From contig NC_054749.1 of NCBI RefSeq assembly GCF_018143015.1, forward strand, positions 30,352,411-30,416,410: a stretch of 64,000 bases of DNA, written 5' to 3'. The DNA comes from Lytechinus variegatus (lineage: Eukaryota > Echinodermata > Echinoidea > Temnopleuroida > Toxopneustidae). Below the pieces are notes generated by a model, which searched no databases, was not told the origin of the DNA, and saw only the letters and a program-made list of their open reading frames with translations. The translations under genes were made by a program, and so were the position numbers. This document shows, piece by piece, positions 1 through 12,400 of this stretch (its first letter is position 1; each line of letters opens with the position of its first letter).

Positions 1-336
1 ATTAAACAATGTACCCATCTTAAAGGTTGATTCTATCCTGATAAAAGTTGATTAAAAGATTGAGTTTATTGTAACACTAAATATTTCATTGAAATGGGAT
101 TTCAAATGTTAAGAACTGAATACATTTAAGTTTCAATTAGTTTCTCAAAACTCGCACTCTTTTTAACCTAATTATTTCGAATATTTTTGGGGTTCTTATA
201 TAAAATTGTTAGATGAAAAATCATTTAAAAGAATAAGATTACATATTGAGACCAAATGGGAATCAGACAAAGTAAGAACCAAGTTATATACCAAGTGCCA
301 ATTCTGCATCGTTAATAATTTTCAATTCCTTTCCAG

Positions 337-536
337 TTATTCTATTGTGCCTAGCAGCCATCATATTCCCCATTGGCTTCTACGTGGATGAAATCGGAGG
401 TGAACCATACAAACTTCCGAGCACCGTTTCCGTAGGGTCGTCTTATGTGATATTCCTTATCTCCATTGTTCTCACGGTCATCTCTGAGCTCCTAGCGGGC
501 AAGCTTTGTGCTCCTCTCTTTGTCGTAAGAGGATAG
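337..536 (+). CDS. MOSMO: MOSMO (modulator of Smoothened), last coding exon only
   Basis: The translated exon matches the C-terminal part of the four-pass membrane protein MOSMO (human C16orf52, Drosophila atthog). Landmarks are FPIGFYVDEIGGEPYKLP, a conserved extracellular stretch, then VGSSYVIFLISIVLTVI, the last membrane helix, and AGKLC near the end. A TTCCTTTCCAG acceptor precedes the exon at 337, which opens with the last two bases of a split codon, then I-L-L-C-L-A-A; stop TAG is at 534-536. Upstream exons lie outside the window. MOSMO is known to work with MEGF8 and MGRN1 to lower surface Smoothened and so dampen Hedgehog signalling. The tail (about APLFVVRG after AGKLC) runs a few residues beyond the human end as I recall it. 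Family assignment is strong; the exact terminus is less certain. Confidence 0.88.
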
Positions 537-830
537 TGACTGGATTCTTTGAATTCTCCGACTTTGTATCTGAACTGCTTTTATCATTATTTATTTTATC
601 GCTTGGAATACTCCCCAGGGAGTGGATAATGGACATACATTGTATACATGCAGGGAATACTGATGATCACAACAATAATAATCTATAGAGGCTTTTTTAT
701 CGAAGCCTCTTATTAATGATTGGATTATTATCATATATCTAAATTGTCTTATGATTATTCAATTTTGTCATAGTCGGCAGTTTTGAAAACTGTATCATGT
801 ATGTAGATCATAATGGTGTGTTAAGAAAGC

Positions 831-992
831 TGGTGGGTGTTTCATACAGCTGTTTGAAAAGTACATATGTCTTGACGATTGACTGGGAACATGTTCTTCG
901 GTAGTTAGTCATACTATTTAGTACAAAAATGGGTCACCAGTCATATGTCCGTGTAAAGTAGTTTGGAACAGCTTTCTATGAATCACCCGCCT
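831..992. mobile_element. Foldback MITE, TTTCATAAAGCTG family (diverged copy)
   Basis: The left end GGTGGGTGTTTCATACAGCTG and the right end (AACAGC, a short gap, ATGAATCACCCGCC) are inverted copies of each other. Less diverged relatives are at 41135-41307 and 60587-60759, and a split copy spans 59552-60519. No coding capacity. The family is defined only by comparison inside this window. Confidence 0.6.
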
Positions 993-1466
993 GCTGTGTC
1001 TCCGTTTTACCTCTAAGTGAAAGTTTTTGAAACTTATATTTGAAATTATGCATTATCATCAAGATAGGATGTGAACTTTTCTTTGAAAATGTAATAAAAG
1101 AGGCTCAGATCGTGAGTCATAGGGCTGAACAACTCATATCTTCAGGGGGGGGGGGGCGGTGTTAATGACTGGCGATCCATTCTTGTGCTAATCAGATTCT
1201 CAATACTTTATACTCCACCAGCTAAAGTTGAAATCTGATCTTTGGAGTAAATTATTGTTGTTTACAAGCCATTTATGCAAGGTTTTTTTTTTATTATTTT
1301 TCTAGATATTAATATGAAATTTTATAGAAATTTCTCTCGCATAAATAGGAAATACAGTATGATAATACACCAGAAGCTGGTCTGTACTTTGAGAGGAAGA
1401 AGAAAGAACAAATATTGAGATATACTATTTAGCACAAGAAAGGGTCACCAGTGGTGCATTAAGTTG

Positions 1467-1752
1467 GAGCATTGTGGCCCAGTGGATTAGTTACAGACTT
1501 TGAAACAGAGGGTCGTGGGTTCAAATCCCAGCCATGGTGTAGTTTCCTTCAGCAAGGAATTCATCCACAGTGTGCTGCACTTGACCCAGGTGAGGTAAAT
1601 GGGTACCTGCAGGAAGTAAGTCCTCAAAAAGCTGTGTGCACCTGAATTGGCAGCCTAGCTTAGCCTGGGTAATAGTAATAACAGGGCCCGTTCCTGCTGG
1701 GAGAACAGTTTTCGGAACTGAAGTGGCTACCCTGGGTAAATATACCATTATT
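1467..1752 (+). mobile_element. tRNA-derived SINE
   Basis: It starts with a tRNA-like head: an A-box-like GTGGCCCAGTGGATTAG and a B-box GGGTTCAAATCCC about 40 bases later. A body with GTGCTGCACTTGACCCAGGTGAGG and AATGGGTACC follows, then an ATT-repeat tail (TACCATTATTATTATTATT). The same body recurs without the head at 24717-24925, and reverse-strand relatives are at 54309-54540 and 62345-62450. The shared non-tRNA body makes this a Pol III-type retroposon rather than a tRNA gene. Confidence 0.7.
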
Positions 1753-3528
1753 ATTATTATTTTGTTACTTATTGAGCATTTTTATGTATCGGTCCCTTGC
1801 TGATTCTTATAATAGTTTGATTTGATGCTTTCCATTGCTTGAAAGAACAGTATATATATTGAAGTTGGAGGAGGCATTTCTACACATGTACATGAAACTC
1901 CCTTGAAAAAGCTGTAAGAGTTTTGATTTTGTTGTCAGTCCCTTGCACTGCACATACTGTATACATTTGTAGTGTGGAACTAACTATACACAAGTATTTT
2001 GCCCGAACAAACTGGGATTTTTTGCCTATGTTTTCAATGTTAAGGGCATCTAAAGAGCAATCCTTAAAGAGTATAAACTGAAAGTTTCAGTATCTGTTCT
2101 ATCATATACCACCGTGTATGATGAGTTATAATTGTAAAATATTGATAAATAAAACCCCAGAATAGACTCTAATTGCTGTTTATTCTCAGAGGTGCTTTTC
2201 ACTGTATTACTCTTCATCTATAACATAATTAACATGCTTTCACCTTTCCATACTGCTTAAAAGAATGTTTCAAAATTAAAAAAAATCCAATAACAATTAT
2301 GGTACCACTATGTTATAAACTGTCGCTTTAATACCGGTATAAGGTTTCATGGTACAGTAGATGCCATGATCATATGAAGTCTTGATGAAACATGGCTCAT
2401 GATTGCCCCTCTCCCTGCAGCCTACATCTATTTTTTTTATGACTGTGCAATATTTAATGTTAGCAAGAGGGGAACAAAATGGATGGAAAATCCAGTTAAT
2501 TGTTTGACTCTTGAGTAATACATGTAGAACTTTAATAGGAGCATTAATCCTTTAAAAGTTCACTTTTTGGGGGGGGATGGAGATCTGATTCAACATTTTA
2601 ATCTTATTTTTTGTTTTATTTTCCTCTGGACATGGGGTTTCAGTTTTTACTTTAAAATTGTTATTGCCAAGTGTAGAATTTCCAACATGATTGTTACTAA
2701 GTGTATCATTCAAGTTGAAAAAATTAAGTCTAATAATCTAATGTTGTAATTGTATATCTGATTATCTGTATATTTTGCATATATCTGTACACTTACATCT
2801 CAAGTGACAACCTATGATAAGTAGCACAAAAATGTGGCCTTTATTTGTAATATGGGTGTTTGCTTTTGACAGTATCATACACATAATATGCCTCCATGAG
2901 AATACTTGGTGGTCAATAGGTAGTTGATATTACACTCGTCACTCAGAAAGTTTTGACTGATATGATATGTGATCTTGAGTCAAATGAATCAAATTGGTAG
3001 TCACTTTTCACTGAACTGCAGATTTGTAAGAGTGCCTTGTATGTTAGGGAAATCAATTTGTTTTTGTATAGTGTGATAGATGCCTTGAAACACTGATCAG
3101 ACATATGCACTGAAACTAAATTTGTATTTTATATGTTTGGATGTATTTGACTACTGTACTATGTTTACCACGCTTTCTTGTTGTTATCAACACAAATGGA
3201 GGAAACTTAATTGGGAAGAACTTAATATCTCTCTATAGACCATGTTGATGTTAAAACCTGACTGAAAGTAGTCACATTTTTATTATGGCCTTTTTTAGCA
3301 GAAACATCTTTTTGGCATTCATTGTGTGTGGCAAGCCAGAGTCCAATAACGATAATAATGCAGTATGTTTGTAAAGCGCTTTAAAAGTATAGACACATCC
3401 GATGTACTAAGTGTTGTATAACGCAAGCAGGATATTATTTTCATTTACCAGTATAGTCCTGTCTCTAGGTTACATGATTGAGATTAATTAGATCTCATAG
3501 AGTTGATTTTTTTTATAAGTTGGGTACC

Positions 3529-3688
3529 ATGGCTCCGTAACACAAAGATTAGCGATCAATCGCTAAATCGACTGACCAATCAATATCAGTGTTACAAGCG
3601 CATTATGTTTAAAATACTGACCAGGGACCAATCAGTGCGGTTCTTTCATATTTGCAATTCATCACAAACATTTGTTTTACGGAGCCCT
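3529..3688. mobile_element. Foldback MITE, CCGTAACACAAAG family
   Basis: The left arm begins GGCTCCGTAACACAAAG and the right arm ends TTTGTTTTACGGAGCCC, inverted to each other with a few mismatches. A related element sits at 59249-59389, just downstream of SLC26A11. No coding capacity. Confidence 0.6.
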
Positions 3689-4016
3689 GATCACTTTATA
3701 ATGTGTTGCTCATGTATCTTTCTTCTAAGTTTGGGATTTCAATGGAAATATAATGAAAACTGGACATTCCTACACGTAATTCTCATATTTACTGCAGCTG
3801 TATGCTACATGTCGTTTCGGCCTTTACAAGCCTTAATTTGAATTAATTTTGAAGGGGTACTGTAGTTTGAATCTTAAGGAATTAGAATTTCATTAAATCA
3901 ACCATTCTTTCGAATTGTTGATCATTATTTATCATCTGATTTTTATGAATCGTTTTTGGGTTTGTTTGTTTTATCTGGAGAATCCCATGGTAAAGCAAGA
4001 TAGCCTTAAATATAGT

Positions 4017-4327
4017 GGCTCGTATTCTGAAGTCAGGTTTATTAACTTAAACTAAGGTTTGAAGTTGTGGTTTAAATATGGGAAGCCCAAAGTATCAAAA
4101 TTTATTAAGCTGTATGTTTCTTATGTTTACTGTGCTCTTTCCTGATTCATCGATGGTGAAGACAATCATCTATTTGTACTTCCTACACAATTATGAATGA
4201 TTTGAGAGCCGAATGAGCTGAAGTCTGATATCTGTACTGTTAGTGATTATGCAACAGTTGGCTGTCCATACCTAAACCACAACTTTAAACCTGAGTTTTA
4301 ATTAAACCCGACTTCAGAATATGGGCC
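4017..4327. mobile_element. Foldback MITE with ATTCTGAAGTC termini
   Basis: The element opens GGCTCGTATTCTGAAGTCAG and closes CGACTTCAGAATATGGGCC, inverted termini of about 18 bases with two or three mismatches. Further inside, the arms continue as AACTTAAACTAAGG-type sequence against CCTGAGTTTTAATT. AGT flanks both ends and could be a 3-bp target duplication, which would fit a Harbinger-like origin. No coding capacity. Confidence 0.55.
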
Positions 4328-4486
4328 AGTGTGTAGGCCTATATTTTTATTTTTTGTGTACATAATCAACAAGAAATCATATTCAAAGAAATGAATGATT
4401 TTAAAATGAACCTGGCTTCAGTTGTGTCTCAGGTACATCGATGAAGAATTTAGCACTGTCATATATTGTATGTATTCATTTTTTCC

Positions 4487-5082
4487 TTAAAGGTCAAGTC
4501 CACCGCAGAAAAATGTCGATGTGAATCAATAGAGAAAAAATCAGACAAGCATAATGTTAAAAATTTCATCAAAATCGGATGTAAAATAAAGTTATGACAT
4601 TTCAAAGTTTCGCTTATTTTTAACAAAATAGTTATATGAACGAGCCAGTTACATCCAAATGAGAGAGTCGATGACGTCACTCACTATGTCTTTTGTTTTT
4701 TATTGTTTGAATTATACAATATTTCAATTTTTACAAATTTGACGATTAGGACCTCCTTGCCTGAAGCACAAAATGTTAAAATAATGGAATTCCACATATT
4801 CAGGGGGAATGAAACTTCGTTTCACACGACAATGACGAGAAAATCAAAATATTTCATATTTCATTTTATAGAATACAAAAGAAATAGTGAGTGATGTCAT
4901 CAGTACCCTCATTTGCATACCGACAGAGATGTGCATATATATGTTTTGTGTAATTAAGCGAAACTTCAAAATGTCATAACTTATTTTACATCTGATTTTG
5001 ATAAAATTTTCAGTGTTATGTTTGTTGAATTTTTCTCTTTTTATTCAAATCAGGTTTTTGTTGGGGTGGACTTGTCCTTTAA
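4487..5082. mobile_element. TTAA-flanked MITE (AGGTCAAGTCCACC family), full-length copy 1
   Basis: TTAA at 4487-4490 and 5079-5082 bounds a 588-bp element. It starts AGGTCAAGTCCACCGCAG and ends GGGTGGACTTGTCCT, i.e. inverted termini of about 14 bp; inversion continues inward (ATCAATAGAGAAAAA against TTTTTCTCTTTTTATTC). Relatives are at 7133-7670, 9899-10490 and 62521-63097, with a 5'-end fragment at 14899. TTAA duplications are typical of piggyBac and Kolobok transposons. No transposase is encoded. Confidence 0.8.
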
Positions 5083-6315
5083 TAAACTGGAAAGCTGTAT
5101 ACTGTGAACCCCAAGATTCATATTTGAAAAATTGTTGTGTTATTAACATTTCACCAGAGAAATATAAGCCAAGGGCTGTACTTAACTAGTAAACAGTTTC
5201 GACTTGCTGAATTATCATTTCCCCTAAACATCAAAGGCTGTTTGTGTTTAACCTTGATAATAAAATTCACCTTGAGACTATGTTTCTTTCTTTTTGACCA
5301 AAGATTTTATCATTACTTGGATATCAAATTAGTTTGATTCTTTTTTTCAATTCATATATTCACTCATCCATTCAGTTCAACCATGTGCTCATCCATTCCT
5401 TTATTCATCCATCCAAATTCTTTTACTCTTTGTTCATTAATTTTGATATTATTTGGTTCACTCACTAATTCATTCATCCATCAAACCATTAATTCTTATA
5501 TTCATTCTATTATTTATTTTAAAATTATTTCATTTTCAGGTCTCCTTTAATATGAAAATTACTTGATGTACATGTAAATATATATATATTTTTTTGCAAA
5601 GGAATGTCCACCCAAATTATTTGTGTCCAGAACATGTATTCAAACAAGTACCGGTATTTGAAATTGTGTTAGTTTTCTTACTAGTGCAAATTGTTTGAAA
5701 AAAAATCATACTGCAAGTCACTTCATGCATTTTTAATTTGAAATTGTACATTGTAGCAAAAATGTTGAGGGCTGGTCAATGATTTTCATATTGCCTTGCA
5801 ATGTTAGATATGCAGTCCTTGCAGTGATATACCCAGAATGGTTTTAGATTGTTTTTTTTTGTTAGATATTTTCTGTTGTAGCTGTCGTTTTAAAATCAGA
5901 TTGTTTTATATACATGAATCAATGTATGATTATAAATTTTTATCAAATTAATTCCTCAGTCAAGATGTTATATTTCTCTGTTTGTTATCACCAATCATGT
6001 CATATGCACAACTCTGTATATATTGTTTATTTGGTGATACTAAAAATTAAAGCCAAAGATGAATACTGATGTACTTATACATTTTAGTTTCTTGTACGGT
6101 ATTTTCTTGCAATAAAGCTTGCATTGTGTTATTTGAATATTGTGAAGAGCTTTTACTTATTGTGAATGTGTCGCACAAAAATAGATAGGAAATTGATTTC
6201 ACATATTCTATGAGTATGAATTCATTCACAAAAAGTGAATTCAAAATTGATAAAAATATTCAAGTGTGAGAGTGCATGACAGAAGATTTTCAGCCTAGAG
6301 TATCTTCCTTGATCA

Positions 6316-6878
6316 TCTAGTCAGGGGGGGCACTTGCATTGACGAGTGGATACCATGCGCGACCCCAAAAACACGTAAAAAGGACGTCTTTTTCAAGATA
6401 GGGCACGTTACGTACGTAACGTAATAAGGGTGTCAAAACACTAAAATAATGAAAAAAGGGTATCTATTTCGCTAGGAAATTTACATGTTTAGGGTCAAAT
6501 TTTCGAGGGCATAAACAATCGAGACTAAAATGTTTTATAAAGAATGTGCTTTTTGCCCCAGGAGTCAACACTACGTGTTTAGAGTACGATTTACGTGAAC
6601 TAGGCTGTACTAAACCCAATCACAGTAAAGGTAAAACCGACGACCGTGTTTGAAATGTCGCTGTACTTGTTTAGGGGTACAATTCAGGGAATACTTGCCA
6701 ATAGTATCGTTTAGTTTCCAATAATTGTTAAGGGTAGGGTTTCACACCCCAATACTTGATAGGGGTGCATTTTCAGAATATGGAAAATACGTGTTAAGGG
6801 TGCTTTTTGAGATCTCATGGTCGCGCATGGTATCCACTCGTGAATGGAAGTGCCCCCCCCCCCCCCCCGGTCTAGTCA
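6316..6878. mobile_element. hAT-like element with poly-G inverted termini
   Basis: An 8-bp direct repeat TCTAGTCA (6316-6323 and 6871-6878) flanks a 547-bp element. It begins with seven Gs then CACTTGCATTGACGAGTGG, and ends CCACTCGTGAATGGAAGTG followed by a run of sixteen Cs. The termini therefore pair over about 40 bp, including GAGTGGATACCATGCGCGAC. Inside are the 18-bp palindrome ACGTTACGTACGTAACGT and several TAC(G/T)TGTTTAGGG-like repeats. Multiple rearranged copies of the same family occupy 16735-18180. No protein is encoded. Confidence 0.75.
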
Positions 6879-7132
6879 CCAAGACCCTGAAAAAGTTAAA
6901 ACATATATGTGCCTTCCCTTCTCTCTTTTAAGACAATATCTTATCCACTCCCTCTAATCTCCCAACAAAAATTTATTTCAAGCCCATTTGAGACTCCTTT
7001 ACTCAAAACACAGTAAAAAAACAAGCTCTTGAAATAATACACTTGCGAAGTAGAATATCCATGTCAATAACTGTAAAATGCTTGTGTAAGGGAACCAAAG
7101 TCCAAGGGTGGTGTTCTGATACCATGGTTTAG

Positions 7133-7670
7133 TTAAAGGTCAAGTCCATCCCAGAAAAATGTTGATTTGAATCAATAGAGAAAAATCAAGCGAGCGTAAC
7201 GCTCTGAATTTCATCAAAATCGTTTGTTAAATAAAGTTTCGCTTATTTCTCACAAAACAGTGATATGCATGTCCTGGTCAGGATGCAAATAAGGGGACTG
7301 ACAACATCGCCTACTCACTTTTTCTTTAGTATTTTGTTATATGAAATATTTCAATTTTTTCCTCATTGTCATGTGAAAAAGTTTATTCTCCCTGAACATG
7401 TGAATTACCATTGTCTCAACATTTTGTGGATCTGTCAATTTGGTCATTAATGAAATATAGTATAATTCAAATATAAGACAAAAGAAATAGTGAGGGACAT
7501 CATCGATTCTCTCACTTGCATATCACCGAGTTGTGCATTAACTGTTAAGTGAAAAATAACTTATTATTTTACATCCAATTTTGATGAAATTTTCCATATA
7601 ATGATTCAAATCAACATTTTTCTGACCTTTAATATTAAAACATTTTTTTCAGGGTGAGCTTCCCCTTTAA
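7133..7670. mobile_element. TTAA-flanked MITE, copy 2 (diverged)
   Basis: It opens TTAAAGGTCAAGTCCATCCC and shares the interior with copy 1, including TGAATTTCATCAAAATCG and a GAGTTGTGCATTAACTG segment. Its right end is ambiguous: a TTAA at 7629-7632 follows TTTTTCTGACC, and another at 7667-7670 follows GAGCTTCCCC. A small rearrangement has clearly affected the end. Confidence 0.65.
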
Positions 7671-8770
7671 TTATAAGAATACATACAATCCAATACCTTT
7701 TGGTGAAGTAGACCTCACCTCCCCCCCAAAAAAAAAGAAGGAAAAAGAAACGAGAAAGTCCATGCTGAATTTCAGGTATACCAACTTTTCTAATTTGTAT
7801 AAAATTTCTGGACATTTTATGTTGAATACAGATAGTGTCTCAACAGCAATGTTATGGTAGTAGAAACTGCCTAATTTGACCTTATTTGACTTTCATGTAT
7901 ATTAAACACTCAAAATTAGATCAAAATCTAAAAAAAGAATAACAAAGTCATGATTTTTTAAAATTTGCATTATTTTAGTGAACAGTTCTAAGCATGCATA
8001 ATTGAATATTCAATGAGCAAATTGATGTCATACCCCCTCTTGTACTTTTGTATTTTATAATTATATGAAATATATATTCAAAATTTGTCCTTCCAGAATT
8101 AAAAGATTGGATTGACAACTAATTTAATGCATTAGATATCTATTGTAGCAACTTATTTAAAGGGAGACACACATAAATGTAAATAATTTTGATTTTATGT
8201 AGTAACATAAAAGAGAAAGTAGAGATGTGACATCAGCCCATCAAATGAATATTCATGATGTGTAATGTATACAACTGTTTTCACAAAATATTGCTATACT
8301 TTAAAATTCAATATCCTCGATAAATATCAGATTTGTTTTGCATGGTGAACTTTATTCTATATTCAATTATTTTCAGCATGGAGTACCCCTTTATTAAGTA
8401 AAATACTCACCAAAACCTTTGTATTTATGCAAACCATGTGTTGCTTCTTTCTAAATCGAAGAGATTATAGTGGTCCCATTTGATCTGACTTAGGCAGATT
8501 TCCCTGTATTTTCCCTTTTATTAAAATCCTATTGAAATTCCTCAAAAATACATTCGAGTTAAAGTTTCTGTACTGTCAACCCACAAAAAAAAAACAGTTC
8601 TATGATACAAGAACTTTTAGCATTACATTGTTATCACCATAGTTTTAGTAACATCTTCCATGATGGGCATAAATTCAATCGGTACATGAAATCATATATC
8701 CAATATTCTACGGCAAATAAGTACTACACTTCATAATAAAATACACATGTATTCTTTTTTTCTTCAAATA

Positions 8771-8781
8771 TTTATTTTATT
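8771..8781 (-). promoter_or_regulatory. Candidate SNU13 poly(A) signal
   Basis: On the minus strand two overlapping AATAAA hexamers occur here, about 640 bases beyond the SNU13 stop codon. They are plausible polyadenylation signals; no transcript evidence is available from sequence alone. Confidence 0.35.
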
Positions 8782-9420
8782 AAAAATCATGATTTTCTAA
8801 AACCTGAAAATACTTACAAGTTAATATGTACACAACATTGTAGGATCAACATTTATCCCATAAATGATATGTGAGAAACTCATAAAGAATTAATAATTGC
8901 TTGGTGAATACTAAATTGTTTACTGACAGAAATTAAACTGAATATTCTGAAAAAAAAATATATCCAAACTCGATGTTGTTTCAGTTTGATATGATCTTTA
9001 CCGGTATATAGCAAACATTAGTCAAGAAAAGATGAACACTGTAGACATATTCCACCAGTAAAAGTCTACATAAAATCATTGGAATGCTTTTACAAATGTA
9101 TATTGTACTTTAGGTCTATTATACATAATTTTGTGTGCTGCCACATGTGATTTTTTTTGTACACAAAAATAATGACCACTTCAAGAGACAATGACATTAA
9201 ATTGCCTCCTGTGGAAATGGGGTAAAGCCACAGATGTAATTCTGGAAAAGCAAAAACTAATTTGAAGATTGAATCTAAATGTTTCTTAAAAATCTTTGCC
9301 AATTAAATATTTTGGTCAAGTGCAATGATGCAGAATACCACACAGTTAGGAAAGAAAAAAAGAACACAAATAATAATTCATCCTATCTGAAACCATGTGA
9401 TCGTAGTGGATTGTCACATC

Positions 9421-12400
9421 TTAGATAAGGAGTTTTTCAATTGCCTGCTGCATACGGGTGATCTGTGGCTTCAGTTGGGAGCCCTCATTGGTGGTCACTG
9501 AACAGGATATGACGGGACGGGAGACACCACAGGCACGACCAAGAGCTGAAAAATATAAGCAAAAACACAATAATAGCACTATTTACTTTTTACTGAAAGG
9601 GAATCCTACCCACATGGAAAGATAATATACAAGACTGCAAGTGACCACAAATAAAAAAAAAAAAAACTAAATCGCAAAAGCTCATACACTCTTGTACAGA
9701 GAAAGTACAAAAAAGGCAGAAAATAAAGATTTGTTGTTGTTGCTGAAATAGCTTAAAAGTCAAACTCTCACACCCTTGAAGATAAGAGAAGCAGAGTTGA
9801 CAATTTGAACAAAATCTGACAAAAAGTTCATACACTCTTGTACAGACAAAGAACATAAAAGACAGAAAATAAACAGATTTTTTTATTGCTGAAATAGCTT
9901 AAAGGTCAAGTCCACCTCAGAAAAATGTTGATTTTAATCGACAGAGAAAAATCAGACAAGCACAATGCTGAAAATTTCATCAAAATCGAATGTAAAATAA
10001 GTTACGACATTTCAAAGTTTTGCTTATTTTTAACAAAATAGTTCTATGAACGAGCCAGTAAAATCCAAATTAGAGAGTCGATGATGTCACTCACTATTTT
10101 TTTTATTGATTGAATTATACAATATTTCAATTTTTACGAATTTGACGATTAGGACCTCCTTGCCTGAAGCACAAAACCTTAAAATAATGGAATTCCACAT
10201 GTTCAGGGAGGAATGAAACTTCATTTCACATGACAATGACAAGAAAATAAATGTATATCATATTTCACATAATAAAATACATAAAAAAATAGTGAGTGAT
10301 GTCATCAGTTCCTCATTTGCATACCGACTGAGATTTGTATATAACTGTTTTAAGAAATGAAGCGAAACTTAAAAATGCCATAACTTTCTTATTTTACATC
10401 CTATTTTGATGAAATTTTCAGTGTTATGCTTGTTGAATTTTTCTCTTTTTATTCAAATCAAGTTTTTGTTGAGGTGGACTTGTCCTTTAACAGTCAAACT
10501 CTCACACCCTTGAAGATATCAGAAGCAGAGGTGAGAATTTGAACAAGGTAAAAACAGCTGTAACGCAACATGTATGCTTGGGAATTGATTTTAAAATGGA
10601 AATCTTGCTCGAATAATAAAACTGACATGTACAATGACATTTTCAAGTTTTACTCTGAATCATATTTTCTTTATGACAAATACAACAGTATTGCTTGTTT
10701 AGGTGATCTTGGCTTAGATCACACAATAGCAGTGAATATTTGTACATATACGCATGTTCCATAAAAAAATCTCACAGGCTGTGTGTCACCTACCTTCCTT
10801 GGACCTGACAAAGACATAAGGTACATTCTTATCTTCACACAAGAGAGGAAGGTGGAGTAAGATCTCCAGAGGCTCTGCGTCAGCTGCCAGGATGATGAAC
10901 TCTGAGATACCACGGTTAAGGGTCTTGGTGGCTGTTAATGATCAAGGATAACTATCATTAAAAGAATTCTCCAGTCTGAAAATAATGTGTTTCAAACCAA
11001 GTAAAATTCGACAAACTAAACACTGAAAATTTCATTAAAATTGGATTAAGAATTACAAAGTTATAGCAACTCAAAATTTTGCATAATTCTCGTGAAATAG
11101 TTCTATGAAATGCCCTCATGGGTTTGCGGTGAGCAAGGAGATGCTGCCATTCCCACACCTATTCTTGTGTTTTATCAAGATGAAATTATTTTTATTCAAA
11201 TGTTATTCCTCCTTTTCCAAGAATGCAAAAGGAGGACTGATTACTGATTCACTGTGTAAGATAATCATTGCTGAAACTAAATTTATTACAAGTACACATG
11301 TATGAAAATATGAAATAATTATAATATCATGTAATAGAATAATAAAAGGGAAACTGGGGACACTCACACACCATTAGCAGTACACCCAGCGTTCTCGCCA
11401 GTGTATAATACGCATGGTTCAAACACCATGCGTGCGGAAATGGAGATCAAGTGGAACCATGCGTAAAATTTCAGCGACATGCGTGGCGACATGCGTGGAA
11501 AAATTAAATGGAAATATTCATAAAAAAATAATACACTCCATGAACTCATCTTAGTGATATCAACTTAATTTATCGGGTTGCGCCGAAGTCCCACCAACTT
11601 AAGACCACTTACAGGCCTACTACGGCTAGGAAAGTGGCAAGGCGCCCAGCTAGCTCGCGGCTGCTCGCTACGGTTCTCCTCCCGACTCCCTGGTCCTTTC
11701 ATTCTCTCCCAGTCATCCATGCAGACATAAAAACCACACACACAAATTCTCTCCCCATCATCACAAGATCAACTCACTGCAAACATTATACACACACAGG
11801 ACACAACGCAAGCACATGTTTGACCGTGGTTTGACCCTGGCAATTGTTTCTTCGAAGTGATTGTTTATATTTTTTAATGCTGTGATGATAGAGTGATTTC
11901 CGTGCTTGACTGATATCTGATTTGATTTAATCCAAGTTTGAATGTGTGGTACTTGGTTTACTTGAGGTCTGTATGTTTACTGTTTAGTATTTTTAGCCCA
12001 TTATTTGTCAAGAAACATCTGCATTCGTGTCCAAATACAATGTAAAAAGATAAAGTTTTTGTAGAACTTTCGTACAATTCTGAAAAAAGTAATTTTATCA
12101 TAAAATATACCTGCAAGCCTGCAAATGTGAAGTTGAAATTATTTAAATGATGCATTAAAAAAAAAGACTATCCATCATGAATGCCGTCCAAAGCCTCTCT
12201 TTGCAATTAAATTTACCCTGACCTAATTTCTCAACACAGGCCATGTAGCAGCCAAACCCAACACAGAATGAAAAGGGCGGCAATCTTGTAACCCCTCCCC
12301 CCCCCCACCGCAAGAATATCAGATTTCCAAACATGTGCTTCTCAAGATTGTGCAATACTAGCGGAGACAAAGAAAGTTATGTAAACAACTCGCAGAGGGT

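Larger units (their letters stand above)
537..3500. other. MOSMO 3' UTR/flank with repeats; no other gene seen
   Basis: No conserved coding exon was recognised here. Candidate AATAAA poly(A) signals occur at 1093-1098 and near 2150; neither is decisive. The stretch holds a TTTCATAAAGCTG-family foldback element (about 831-992), a tRNA-derived SINE (about 1467-1750) and a SINE-tail-like fragment near 3345-3425 (GTAAAGCGCTTTAAAAG). The rest is AT-rich sequence in which I see nothing specific. Confidence 0.5.

Noticed and set aside
1467..1545. Possible tRNA gene
   Set aside because: A- and B-boxes are present, but the shared non-tRNA body and tail in other copies mark it as a SINE.
10965..11110. 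Possible further TTAA-MITE copy
   Set aside because: It shares GAAAATTTCATTAAAATTGGAT-like wording with the family but lacks the AGGTCAAGTCCACC terminus and TTAA boundaries, so it is probably a different, related repeat.
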